Assembly (NCBI GenBank): GCA_902775595.1
Contig: CACYNF010000017.1
Coordinates: 1-51,395 of the forward strand
Direction of reading: 5' to 3'
Source: an uncultured bacterium
Lineage (GTDB): Bacteria; Verrucomicrobiota; Kiritimatiellia; RFP12; UBA1067
Length of the DNA stretch: 51,395 bases
The notes under the pieces are model-generated. The model made no database searches. It worked only from the letters and a program-made list of their open reading frames with translations, and was not told where the DNA came from. A program made the translations under genes and the position numbers. Below are positions 39,126 through 46,793 of the stretch, in pieces. The first letter of the stretch is position 1. Every line of letters begins with the position of its first letter.

Positions 39126-41237
39126 TCAATGTCTTCCTCGCTTTATTATTACGGCCAGTACCGCGACATCTGCAGGATTGACGCCAGAAATCTTGGCTGC
39201 CTGTGCCAGTGTCTCTGGTTTCCACCGCTTCAGCTTCTCACGGCTCTCAAATCTCACTGCCGTGCACTTGTCATAATCAAGCCACTTGGGTATTTTGATA
39301 GCTTCATCAATCTTTGCTTTTTCAGCTGCTTTTCGCTCCTGTTCGATGTATGGAGCATATTGTCGCATAATCTCTCTTTCGCGTTTTATCTCATCCTCTG
39401 AAAACCATTTTTCTATGCCCTCTCCATAATTTAGTGTTTGTTGTTCATCGCTTTTCTCATTTAGATAGTCCCATACAATTTTTACCGCAGCCAAATAGTC
39501 TTCGCTTTGTATTCCTACCCTCTTTGCTGGCTCCAGTAGTCTAAACCTTGCATTGTCCTGTCGCAGAATCAACCGCCGCTCTGCTCTGCTCGTGAACATT
39601 CTATACGGCTCGTCAGTGCCCTTCGTAACGAGATCGTCAATAAGCACGCCGATATAGGCATCCTGTCTACTAAGGACAAGCGGCTCTTCGCCTTTCACCT
39701 TTAGCGCGGCGTTAATTCCGGCGATAATCCCCTGCGCGGCTGCTTCTTCATAGCCGGTTGTGCCGTTTATCTGACCTGCAAAGTATAGACAGTCAATTCG
39801 CTTTGATTCAAGCGTGTGCTTCAGTTCCCGGGAATCTATTCCGTCATATTCTATGGCATATGCATAAGCGAGAAATTCCGCCTTTTCAAGACCAGGTACC
39901 GATCTCACCATTTTTTCCTGTACATCACGCGGAAGACTGCATGAAAGTCCATTTGGATAGATGATTTCTCCTTTTAGGTCTTCTGGCTCCAGCATTACAT
40001 GATGCTGCTTTGCATCCGCAAACCTGACGATTTTATCCTCAATTGATGGGCAATATCGCACGCCTGTGCCCCTTATTGCACCACCGTATAGGGCTGATAC
40101 ACCCAGATTTTCCCGTATGATCCTGTGTGTTTCTTCCGTTGTATGCGTCATCCAGCAGGGAAACTCTGGTAATTGTTCCACGTGGAACATTTCTTTATTT
40201 TCAGATTTTAACGCAGAGTCGCGTAGCCGCACCCCCCCTGTTAGGACATCCGCTTTGCGGACGACCTGCGGTCGGGGGATATCCTTGTGGGTGGGCGCGA
40301 CCCATTGGGAAGCGACCAAGCCGAGCGGAGCGAGTGCCGAGAGTCGCAGAGGTATCACCCGAGCGAAGCGAGCCGCGCAAGCGGTCGCTAGAGGTGTGCG
40401 CAAAGGATGTTGGGATGTATAGTTGGGATAAGAAAATGTTCCACGTGGAACACTATTTAGATTGATCTCTGCGTCCTCAGCGTCTTTGCGTCTCTGCGTT
40501 AATAAGAAAGAATCTTCATAATGTTCCACGTGGAACATTGGGCGGGGATTCTCGCCATCCTGTCTCTTGCATACGGAGAAGTTGCAGCTTGATGCCTTTA
40601 GGCGAGGTGGAGTGCCGGTTTTCAGGCGGATGAGGGTGAATCCAAGCTTTTCGAGACATTCGGAAAGCAAATTGACGGCTGGACGGCCATCTCCGCCTGA
40701 TTCCTGGCACTCTTTTCCAATCCAAATCCTGCCTCTTAAAGTTGTCCCAGCAGTCAAGACGACGGTTTTAGCCACTATTGAGCCATGATGCTCTGTAATG
40801 ATTCCAGTGGCCTTGATATTGCCGCCATCAGAAGCTCCAGGGCCGCTTGTGGTGATCCCTATGGCAGCATCTTCAAGAACGGTCAGGTTTGCTTGGCTAT
40901 TGATTACTTGCTGCATCCGTAGGGAGTATTCGGCTTTTGCACACTGTGTTCGTGTTGCCTGGACAGCCGGACCGCGGCTTGAATTCAATGTCTTAGATTG
41001 AAGGGCAGTTGCATCGGCGTTTTTCCCCATCTCTCCACCAAGGGCATCAAGTTCGTAGACGAGGTGGCTCTTTGCAAGCCCTCCGATCGAGGGGTTGCAT
41101 GGCATCATGGCTATGCGGTCTTTCCTGGCCGTGACGAGAAGGGTATTGAGCCCCATGCGGGCTGACGCAAGGGCTGCTTCGGCCCCGGCATGACCACCGC
41201 CAACGACAATAACATCACTGTTGAACGATCCATTCAT
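39126..41237 (-). CDS. mnmG: tRNA uridine modification enzyme MnmG (GidA) with ~120-residue in-frame insertion
   Basis: 703 residues against ~620-630 in the family. The FAD-binding [19 protein letters not shown], the [19 protein letters not shown] motif, the TGTPPR block and the C-terminal helical domain that contacts MnmE are present. With MnmE it adds the aminomethyl-type group at C5 of wobble U34. Residues about 234-355 are foreign: they begin and end with MFHVEH/MFHVEQ (parS-like sites read in frame) and hold [10 protein letters not shown] (family E), [19 protein letters not shown] (family D) and [14 protein letters not shown] (family B). The insert sits in the FAD-domain insertion between the KTGTPPR region and [15 protein letters not shown], a natural loop. 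The frame is open throughout, so a functional enzyme with a long loop is likely. Confidence 0.95.
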   Translation of the reverse strand: MNGSFNSDVIVVGGGHAGAEAALASARMGLNTLLVTARKDRIAMMPCNPSIGGLAKSHLVYELDALGGEMGKNADATALQSKTLNSSRGPAVQATRTQCAKAEYSLRMQQVINSQANLTVLEDAAIGITTSGPGASDGGNIKATGIITEHHGSIVAKTVVLTAGTTLRGRIWIGKECQESGGDGRPAVNLLSECLEKLGFTLIRLKTGTPPRLKASSCNFSVCKRQDGENPRPMFHVEHYEDSFLLTQRRKDAEDAEINLNSVPRGTFSYPNYTSQHPLRTPLATACAARFARVIPLRLSALAPLGLVASQWVAPTHKDIPRPQVVRKADVLTGGVRLRDSALKSENKEMFHVEQLPEFPCWMTHTTEETHRIIRENLGVSALYGGAIRGTGVRYCPSIEDKIVRFADAKQHHVMLEPEDLKGEIIYPNGLSCSLPRDVQEKMVRSVPGLEKAEFLAYAYAIEYDGIDSRELKHTLESKRIDCLYFAGQINGTTGYEEAAAQGIIAGINAALKVKGEEPLVLSRQDAYIGVLIDDLVTKGTDEPYRMFTSRAERRLILRQDNARFRLLEPAKRVGIQSEDYLAAVKIVWDYLNEKSDEQQTLNYGEGIEKWFSEDEIKREREIMRQYAPYIEQERKAAEKAKIDEAIKIPKWLDYDKCTAVRFESREKLKRWKPETLAQAAKISGVNPADVAVLAVIIKRGRH
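40174..40189. promoter_or_regulatory. parS-like site 1 (inside mnmG)
   Basis: TGTTCCACGTGGAACA, a perfect 16-bp palindrome that fits the ParB-binding consensus TGTTnCACGTGnAACA. Translated as part of MFHVEQ in MnmG. Confidence 0.85.
40283..40342. repeat. Dispersed repeat family D, copy 2, in frame in mnmG
   Basis: Almost identical to 121-180. In MnmG it encodes [19 protein letters not shown]; the same frame is open in the copy at the left end of the window. Confidence 0.85.
40352..40399. repeat. Family B 48-bp repeat in frame in mnmG
   Basis: GTATCACCCGAGCGAAGCG ... GCGGTCGCTAGAGGTG, the same unit as at 16089-16136 and 17178-17225, a few bases changed. Encodes [14 protein letters not shown] in the same frame as the 16089 copy. 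Confidence 0.8.
40437..40452. promoter_or_regulatory. parS-like site 2 (inside mnmG)
   Basis: TGTTCCACGTGGAACA, identical to sites 1 and 3, read in a different codon phase as SVPRGTF in MnmG. Confidence 0.85.
40467..40502. repeat. Family E repeat in frame in mnmG
   Basis: Complement of TTAACGCAGAGACGCAAAG followed by ACGCTGAGGACGCAGAG, the widespread AACGCAGAG-type intergenic repeat, here translated as [12 protein letters not shown]. Shorter pieces occur at 40206, 15468, 17410, 17560 and 22560. Confidence 0.8.
40522..40537. promoter_or_regulatory. parS-like site 3 (inside mnmG)
   Basis: TGTTCCACGTGGAACA, identical to sites 1 and 2, translated as MFHVEH at the upstream edge of the MnmG insertion. 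Confidence 0.85.
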
Positions 41238-41450
41238 AGACAGAGAAGATTATATCAATTATCAACTATATTGTGAACATTTTTTTATTATTGTTTATGC
41301 GACAAAGAAAAATACGATAAATTGCCTTTTTATGCCGAAATTGTAATAAAAATTGAAATAAAATGTTGATAACATAGTTGTCAAGGGAAATATATTAACA
41401 GTTATCTAAAACTTATTAACATTTTTTTACAGTACTGCCAGTCCAGACAT
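41238..41450. other. AT-rich candidate oriC / DNA-unwinding region
   Basis: The only long AT-rich stretch of the window, between divergent mnmG and mnmE. It holds TTATCAACT (41259-41267), TGTTGATAA (41364-41372), TTATTAACA (41413-41421), an ATATTAACA (41392-41400) and runs of T and A. An origin next to mnmG is known in many bacteria. No gene is present. GC-skew analysis or marker-frequency data would decide. Confidence 0.55.
41249..41257 (-). promoter_or_regulatory. Extended -10 promoter of mnmG
   Basis: TGATATAAT on the minus strand, 11 nt before the ATG at 41237, predicting a 5' leader of only ~5 nt and no room for a ribosome site. Confidence 0.55.
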
Positions 41451-41537
41451 ACGGCGCGATTTCGATGCAGTATTTTAGATTAAAAAGCGCATTTGAAGTC
41501 AAGGCGGGCACTCCGTGGCGCGGGGAGGCGTTTCTGG

Positions 41538-42031
41538 CACCGTTCGCGCCCGTCAGACGCCATGCGGCAGCGTAGCAAAGGCGCTCACTTCGGATTCCGC
41601 AGCCCACAAAGCCCGCCTCTATGCGGAGTGCACATCCGGGCTGCTACATCAGATGCCCGAAACGCCTCCCTGCGCCACTTCGTGCCTGTGCCCGTCCGTG
41701 CTCTGTAAGCAGCTCGTGGAACGTGGCGCGCACAGACTTCGACCGCTTCGTCTTGAACAGATACCGCACGTCTGCGCATGTGCGGCCTGTTTTGTGCTAT
41801 GCTTTCCCATGTCGTTCGTTCTTCCTTTCTTTTTGGTCGCTGAAAGTATAGCACGAACGACGTTTCTTTTGCCCGAAAGGGGCGACGCGGCGGAGGCGGG
41901 ATGCCGCCGCGGGCATCTGATGAAGCGGCCCGGAAGCGCGGCATGCCAGGCGGCGGACATTGTGGGCCGCGGAATCCGAAGTGAGCGCCATTGCATGACT
42001 GCCGCCATGCGGCCTATAGGCGCGAACGGTG
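41538..42031. repeat. Large imperfect inverted repeat between mnmG and mnmE
   Basis: Arms 41538-41659 and 41910-42031 pair in three blocks: 41538-41550 with 42019-42031 (13 of 13), 41580-41617 with 41952-41989 (35 of 38), and 41639-41659 with 41910-41930 (19 of 21). The inner 250 bp contain a further pair GTCGTTCGT (41811) / ACGAACGAC (41853). No recognised gene. A mobile-element remnant, a structured RNA, or an origin-linked structure are all possible. Confidence 0.75.
41649..41810 (-). CDS. Possible 53-residue ORF inside the large inverted repeat
   Basis: An ATG at 41810 (MGKHSTKQAAHAQTCGICSR) has AAAGGAAG about 10 nt upstream and an extended -10-like TGCTATACT at 41845-41853. The product is basic and Cys-containing, with no recognised family, and other frames of the same stretch are also open. 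Could be a real small gene or chance within a structured repeat. Confidence 0.2.
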   Translation of the reverse strand: MGKHSTKQAAHAQTCGICSRRSGRSLCAPRSTSCLQSTDGHRHEVAQGGVSGI

Positions 42032-42166
42032 ACTGCGGCGGACATCCCGACGAAGCCGCGCTTCCCAAAGGTGGTGAAACAGCAAACGCGGCAGAACCGT
42101 TAAATCGTTCGGTGCACTCCAAACTACCAAAAATTCTATGCAGGCAAAGCGTCGGCGACACGCAAA

Positions 42167-42175
42167 TGGTATAAT
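42167..42175 (+). promoter_or_regulatory. Extended -10 promoter of mnmE (leaderless start)
   Basis: TGGTATAAT ends 8 nt before the ATG at 42184, as in the GH3 gene. Transcription would start at about 42182, leaving no 5' leader. Confidence 0.6.
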
Positions 42176-42183
42176 ATCGCCAT

Positions 42184-43668
42184 ATGCCGTTTTCGAGCCG
42201 AGACACAATCGCCGCTACAGCAACCGCTCCGGGGAGGGGTGGTGTTGCCATAATCCGCATCAGCGGATCCGAGGCCTTCTCAATCGCCGAGCGGCTGTCG
42301 GGCCGAGTGCCACGCGCGGGGCGGATATCCTTCGATCAATACAGAATCGACGGTCGGCTTCTCGACGAAGGCGTCACGCTCGCGTTCAGGGGACCGCATT
42401 CATATACGGGCGAGGATGTTGTGGAACTCCAGTGCCATGGCGGTTCCGTTGTGCCGCGCCGCGTCCTTGAAGCCTGCCTTGCCTCGGGCGCACGCCTTGC
42501 GCGGCGCGGCGAATTCACCGAGCGCGCGTTTCTCAACGGCCGGCTCACCTACGAGGAGGCGGAGTCGGTTCTCGATCTCGTCGACGCGAAGACCGACCGC
42601 GGCGCAGACGCCGCACTGCGTGGGCTTGCCGGCGAAAGGAGGCGCGAGATTCGCGGCATATACGACGCGCTTGTCGATCTTTCGTCCACGGCAGAGCATG
42701 CGCTTGACGTGAGCGAAGAGGAGCTTCCCGACGGGTTCTGCGCCGCTCTCTTAGCCAAGGCAGAATCGATCGCGGCCCGGCTGGACGAGGCGATCCGCCG
42801 CGCGAAAGAGGGGAAAATGCTGCGGGAGGGCGCGCTTGTGGTGATCTCGGGACCGCCTAACGCGGGCAAGAGCTCTCTCATGAACGCGCTTCTCGGCGAA
42901 GCGAGGACCATAGTCTCGGAAACGCCCGGAACTACGCGCGACTCGATCGAGGAGTGGCTTGACATCGGCGGCTGGCCCGTCCGTCTTGTCGACACGGCGG
43001 GGCTTCGCGAGACGGAAGACGCCGTCGAAGGCGAGGGCGTCGCGCGCGCGCGCGACCTTATAGAGAAGGCCGACATCGTTCTGAACCTGGCTCCCGCCGA
43101 CGGCGATTCGGCTGGCTGGACGCGTGGAACAGCCGGGACGTGCGGGACGGCCGTCGTCATCGAAGTCCTTTCCAAATGCGACCTGACAGTAAACTCCGAA
43201 GATTATGGCTCCCGTCACCACTCCGCAGTTTCACACTCGGCAATCGCTGTTCACGAGAATCCCGACAGAGGTGGTTTTGCAGCGCGAAGCAGTGGAGCGG
43301 CGTCGGGAACAACAACCTCCGGAGTTGTTCCTGTCAGCGCCAAGACAGGCGAGGGGCTTGACGCGCTCCGCGGCGCAATTGCCGCGGAACTCGAGCGCAA
43401 GGCCGCCGAACCAGGCGAGGCGGAAGGCGGGCTCGGCTGCGACGCGGCGGCGCTGATCGAGGCCCGTTCGCTCCTCTCCCTTACTCCCTCACTCCCCCAC
43501 TCCCCCACTCCTCCACTACCTCACTCCCCCACTCCCCCACTCCCCGACCTCGTCCTTTTCGCAAACTGCGTCCGCGCGGCTTCCGCGCGTCTCGGCGAAG
43601 CCGTGGGCGCCACCTATTCAGCCGATCTTCTCGATGCGCTCTTCTCGAGATTCTGCGTCGGAAAGTGA
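42184..43668 (+). CDS. mnmE: tRNA modification GTPase MnmE (TrmE) with two in-frame insertions
   Basis: 494 residues against ~450. N-terminal formyl-tetrahydrofolate-binding domain (DTIAATATAPGRGGVAIIRISG), helical domain, and G domain: G1 SGPPNAGKSS (Lys ~229), G2 TPGTTRD, G3 DTAGLR, G4 read as SKCD (usual NKxD, so Asn is Ser), G5 VPVSAKTGEG. The C-terminal FCVGK carries the catalytic Cys of the family's FCIGK. With MnmG it modifies wobble U34. Insert 1 (about residues 334-379) separates G4 and G5; insert 2 (about 433-454) is a Pro-Leu-Thr-Ser run (PHSPTPPLPHSPTPPLP) coded by a CTCCCCCACT tandem repeat. Both keep the frame. Start is an ATG 8 nt after the -10 box, with no ribosome site. Confidence 0.95.
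   Translation: MPFSSRDTIAATATAPGRGGVAIIRISGSEAFSIAERLSGRVPRAGRISFDQYRIDGRLLDEGVTLAFRGPHSYTGEDVVELQCHGGSVVPRRVLEACLASGARLARRGEFTERAFLNGRLTYEEAESVLDLVDAKTDRGADAALRGLAGERRREIRGIYDALVDLSSTAEHALDVSEEELPDGFCAALLAKAESIAARLDEAIRRAKEGKMLREGALVVISGPPNAGKSSLMNALLGEARTIVSETPGTTRDSIEEWLDIGGWPVRLVDTAGLRETEDAVEGEGVARARDLIEKADIVLNLAPADGDSAGWTRGTAGTCGTAVVIEVLSKCDLTVNSEDYGSRHHSAVSHSAIAVHENPDRGGFAARSSGAASGTTTSGVVPVSAKTGEGLDALRGAIAAELERKAAEPGEAEGGLGCDAAALIEARSLLSLTPSLPHSPTPPLPHSPTPPLPDLVLFANCVRAASARLGEAVGATYSADLLDALFSRFCVGK
43306..43331. repeat. Small palindrome within MnmE insert 1
   Basis: GGAACAAC (43306-43313) and GTTGTTCC (43324-43331) pair perfectly around a short loop just before the G5 motif, marking the downstream end of the G4-G5 insertion. 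Confidence 0.5.
43481..43545. repeat. CTCCCCCACT tandem repeat in frame in mnmE
   Basis: About six degenerate 10-bp units, coding for the Pro-rich run TPSLPHSPTPPLPHSP. It lies between the G domain and the C-terminal helical domain of MnmE. The 10-nt period cannot change copy number by one without a frameshift, so only triple changes are tolerated. Confidence 0.85.
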
Positions 43669-43676
43669 CTTGACAT

Positions 43677-43705
43677 TTGCCATGTGGCGAGATAGATGGT
43701 ATAAT
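43677..43705 (+). promoter_or_regulatory. Sigma70-type promoter of the gspF-pseudopilin operon
   Basis: -35-like TTGCCA (43677-43682), 17-bp spacer, extended -10 TGGTATAAT (43697-43705). It is the best full-length promoter in the window. GAGGAAGG at 43719-43726 is the ribosome site for the ATG at 43737. Confidence 0.65.
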
Positions 43706-43736
43706 CTACACAAACTTGAGGAAGGTCTATTCCGAC

Positions 43737-45059
43737 ATGGCGACATTTCAGTATATAGCTAAGGATGCGTCGGGCAACGAGACGCGTGGGCAGATCGAGG
43801 CCGGCGACCGCAATTCCGCTATTGCGGCAGTTCGTGCACAGGGTCTTTTCCCGACGGCGCTCGGCGAGGTGAAGCGCGCGGCGTCCACGACCGCGGCGGC
43901 TCCCAAGAAGGCGTCCAGGAGGGGCGGCCCGCCCGCGCCGGCGGCGAAGAAGGGCGGCGCGCTCAACATGGAGCTAAACATCAAGCTCCCGAGCTGGATG
44001 CGCGGCAAGATAAAGACCAAGGTTCTTACGCAGTTCACGCGCCAGCTCGCGACGCTCGTGAACGCCGGGCTTCCCCTCATGCGCGGCATTGAGGTCCTTA
44101 AGCGACAGATGAAGGACGCGCAGATGAAGGAGGCGCTCGACGGCATCGGCGAGAACATCGCGGCCGGCGGCACGTTCTCCGAGTCTCTGACGGCATATCC
44201 GAAGATCTTCGACAACCTCTACGTCAACATGGTGAAGGCCGGCGAAGCGGGCGGCGTGCTTGAAGTCGTGCTCGGCCGTCTCGCGGAGTTCGCCGAGAAG
44301 AGCGAGAAGATCAAGAACAAGGTGAAGGGCGCGATGATCTACCCGATCGTCGTCCTCGTCGCGGCTATCGGCATCACGGCGTTCCTTCTCGTGGCCGTCA
44401 TCCCGAAGTTCAAGCAGGTGTTCGCCGACATGCTGGGCGGCGCAGAGCTCCCCGCGATCACGCAGTTCGTCATCGACGCGTCCGAGTGGGTGCAGCACAA
44501 CTACATCACGATCGCGGTCGGCGTCGTGGTTCTTGTCGTCCTCAAGAAGATCATAGGCAAGACCGAGAAGGGCGCCACGATGTTCGACTGGCTGTCGCTC
44601 AGGATGCCCGTCACGGGAACTCTCGTCCAGCGCACCGCCGTCTCGCGCGTCACGCGCACGCTCGGCACGCTCCTCTCCTCGGGCGTCCCGATCCTCCAGT
44701 CGCTCATGATCGTCCGCGACACTACCGGCAACCGCATCGTCTCCAACGCGCTCCAGAGCGTCCACGACGCGGTGAAGGAGGGCGAGGGCATGACCGCGCC
44801 GCTCGCGCAGTGCTGGGTGTTCCCGCCGATGGTCGTCTCGATGGTCGAGGTCGGCGAGGAGACGGGCGCTCTCGCGGAAATGCTTACCCGAATCGCGAAC
44901 ACCTACGACGACGAAGTCGACAATGCGGTCGCCGGCATGACGGCCGCGATCGAGCCGGCGCTCATCATCGTGCTCGCGGTCGTCGTCGGTACGATCGTCG
45001 TCGCGATGTTCCTGCCGATGATCAAGATCATCCAGTCCGTCTCGGGAGGTGGCGCCTGA
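43737..45059 (+). CDS. gspF: Type II secretion/type IV pilus inner-membrane protein GspF/PilC
   Basis: 440 residues from the ATG at 43737, which has GAGGAAGG ~10 nt upstream. Two repeated GspF domains are visible (FTRQLATLVNAGLPLMRGIE, and VSRVTRTLGTLLSSGVPILQ) with three membrane segments (about 206-228, 250-270, 400-425). The first ~60 residues (MATFQYIAKDASGNETRG) are the usual cytoplasmic start, followed by an unusual Ala/Pro/Lys-rich linker (about 65-95). GspF is the platform on which pseudopilins are assembled. No ATPase (gspE) or secretin gene is in the window, so these must be elsewhere. The stop overlaps the next start (TGATG). Confidence 0.93.
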   Translation: MATFQYIAKDASGNETRGQIEAGDRNSAIAAVRAQGLFPTALGEVKRAASTTAAAPKKASRRGGPPAPAAKKGGALNMELNIKLPSWMRGKIKTKVLTQFTRQLATLVNAGLPLMRGIEVLKRQMKDAQMKEALDGIGENIAAGGTFSESLTAYPKIFDNLYVNMVKAGEAGGVLEVVLGRLAEFAEKSEKIKNKVKGAMIYPIVVLVAAIGITAFLLVAVIPKFKQVFADMLGGAELPAITQFVIDASEWVQHNYITIAVGVVVLVVLKKIIGKTEKGATMFDWLSLRMPVTGTLVQRTAVSRVTRTLGTLLSSGVPILQSLMIVRDTTGNRIVSNALQSVHDAVKEGEGMTAPLAQCWVFPPMVVSMVEVGEETGALAEMLTRIANTYDDEVDNAVAGMTAAIEPALIIVLAVVVGTIVVAMFLPMIKIIQSVSGGGA

Positions 45060-46174
45060 TGAAGCGTGGCTTTACTCTCATTGAGCTAATGATCGTCACC
45101 GTGGTCTTGGTGACGCTGATGGCGATTGTATTCCGGCTCGCCGGCATTACTGGTCCCCAGGAGGCTCGTGCGAAGACGATAAAACGCATGCAGTGCATAG
45201 AAAACTGCCTTTCGGGCTATTATGCGGCATTCGGCAGCTATCCGCCGGTTAAGCTCCACGGAAGCCGCAACATCTACCTCAAGGTTGACAACTGGGGTAT
45301 TCAGGAAGAGGATGGACAGACGGTTTCCTCCCTCAACTGGGCAAGCGTGGAGGCAGCCTGTCGCTCACAGCCTGTTGGCGCGAGATATCCTTTTTCCTCT
45401 TCCGACGATGTTCAGGAGATGGTTCGCATGGTGGCTGAGGAGCTGAAGCGCAGAAGTACATCCGGCGATAAGGAATACAAGGCATATCAGGACAACGTGG
45501 CGGTGTTGGGTAATGGTTTCGATGCCCTTGCACGTCCAAGCGGCGAAATCGACAATCCCGAGGCGACGGACTGGCGCGAGGTGCAGATATTCCAATTTGG
45601 GCTCCTAAGCTACATCCTTCCCCGCTATCTGTTCATGACGCTCGGCAATTCCGATCTCTATAGTGGCGAGTATGCGCAGTGGAACTCCGACAACATGGAG
45701 CAGAAACAGTGCCACGGCGACGGCCGTACCACTTATACATGGGATCAGATCCGCAACGATGTTCTTGGCGGCCATTCTGCCTACGTGACAATGATTCCGT
45801 CGCAGGCGGTGTGCGCCCGCTGGATTCCGAATCTGGAGGGCATCGTCAACTGTGGTAAGACCTTTTTCGGTGTCAACACGAAGGATCCGTACAGCTATAG
45901 TCCTGTCAACATCGACAATCCGCGCCCAGAGGTGTTCTGTCCCACGAAGAATCCATCGAACCAGTATGTTCTCGACGGAATGACCGTGAAGGACGGGTGG
46001 GGCCGAGACTTCTACTACTATTCGCCGCCACCGTACCAGTCCTACAGGCTTTGGAGCGCTGGCGCCGATGGAAAGACCTTCCCGCCCTGGGTGGAGTTGT
46101 CGTCCCTTCAGGGCAATGACCGCGTTACGGCGGGGCATTGGATGGCGGATGACATAACAAGCATGAGCAACTGA
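45059..46174 (+). CDS. Large pseudopilin 1 (GspG-like N-terminus)
   Basis: 371 residues. Prepilin signal MKRG^FTLIELMIVTVVLVTL with Gly at -1 and Glu at +5, cleaved by a prepilin peptidase. The mature part is far longer than GspG (~140), with a large domain rich in aromatic residues and a Cys-containing centre (KQCHGDGRTTY; AVCARWIP; VFCPTKNP). The C-terminal MTVKDGWGRDFYYYSPPPYQ is similar to the calcium-binding loop region of GspG. It is the first of the pilin genes, so it may be the tip or the main subunit. Starts within the gspF stop. Confidence 0.8.
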   Translation: MKRGFTLIELMIVTVVLVTLMAIVFRLAGITGPQEARAKTIKRMQCIENCLSGYYAAFGSYPPVKLHGSRNIYLKVDNWGIQEEDGQTVSSLNWASVEAACRSQPVGARYPFSSSDDVQEMVRMVAEELKRRSTSGDKEYKAYQDNVAVLGNGFDALARPSGEIDNPEATDWREVQIFQFGLLSYILPRYLFMTLGNSDLYSGEYAQWNSDNMEQKQCHGDGRTTYTWDQIRNDVLGGHSAYVTMIPSQAVCARWIPNLEGIVNCGKTFFGVNTKDPYSYSPVNIDNPRPEVFCPTKNPSNQYVLDGMTVKDGWGRDFYYYSPPPYQSYRLWSAGADGKTFPPWVELSSLQGNDRVTAGHWMADDITSMSN

Positions 46175-46175
46175 T

Positions 46176-46793
46176 ATGAAAAAGGGATTTACGCTCGTAG
46201 AGATGCTGGTGGTTATCGGCATAATTGCGGTTCTTGCGGCCGCCGCAATCGGCGGCTTCGCCGGTGCTACGAAGAAGGCCCAGATTGCCAGAGGCCGCGA
46301 ACTCGTTTCCAACGTGGCGACGGCTCTTTCGACGATATATCAGGAATCCGGGCGCTGGCCGCAGTCGCTTGTCGATGCCAACGGCGGCGATGAGTACCGG
46401 CTCGGCAAGGTCGCCGGTGCGGTGCTTGCAAGGAAAGGCGTCCTTTCGCTTTCCTGCCAGAAGAATCGCGAAACGGGCGCGTATGAGCTGACGGGCGTCG
46501 ACAAATTTGGAGTGGTCGATCCATGGGCTCAGCAGACGATGAGGAAAGACGCAAATGCGGGCATCGGGACAAAGGTCGCCTCCGGAGGAACCGTCGGCGA
46601 CCACATTATCCGTTTTGCCATCGATGTAGAGGGAGAGGGGCTTGTGAAGGCCACCGTGTGCGGTCAGTCCATCACCGTCAGGGCGCAGGCGATAGCATGG
46701 AGCTGCGGTCCCGATGGCAAATTTGACGGCCTCGACAAAATGGGTCGCAGCGACGACATATTCAGCTTCCGCGAAGGGCAAATCGTCAAATGA
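46176..46793 (+). CDS. Pseudopilin 2
   Basis: 205 residues. MKKG^FTLVEMLVVIGIIAVLAAAAIGG is a standard class III prepilin leader and transmembrane helix (Glu+5 present). The mature domain includes a conserved-looking VVDPWAQQTM loop similar to the GspG calcium-loop motif DPWG. Starts 1 nt after the previous stop; overlaps the next gene by ATGA. Confidence 0.85.
   Translation: MKKGFTLVEMLVVIGIIAVLAAAAIGGFAGATKKAQIARGRELVSNVATALSTIYQESGRWPQSLVDANGGDEYRLGKVAGAVLARKGVLSLSCQKNRETGAYELTGVDKFGVVDPWAQQTMRKDANAGIGTKVASGGTVGDHIIRFAIDVEGEGLVKATVCGQSITVRAQAIAWSCGPDGKFDGLDKMGRSDDIFSFREGQIVK

Noticed and set aside
41515-42174. Plus-strand 219-codon and minus-strand 203-codon open frames between mnmG and mnmE
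   Set aside because: Both run through the large inverted repeat, resemble no protein, have no ribosome site, and exist because the repeat is GC-rich; the repeat explains the sequence better.
43481-43545. Tandem CTCCCCCACT units as a CRISPR-like array
   Set aside because: Units are 10 bp, contiguous, without spacers, and lie in frame inside mnmE.
43670-43705. TTGACA (43670-43675) as the -35 box of the gspF promoter
   Set aside because: The spacing to TATAAT would be 24 bp; TTGCCA at 43677 gives the normal 17 bp and is preferred.
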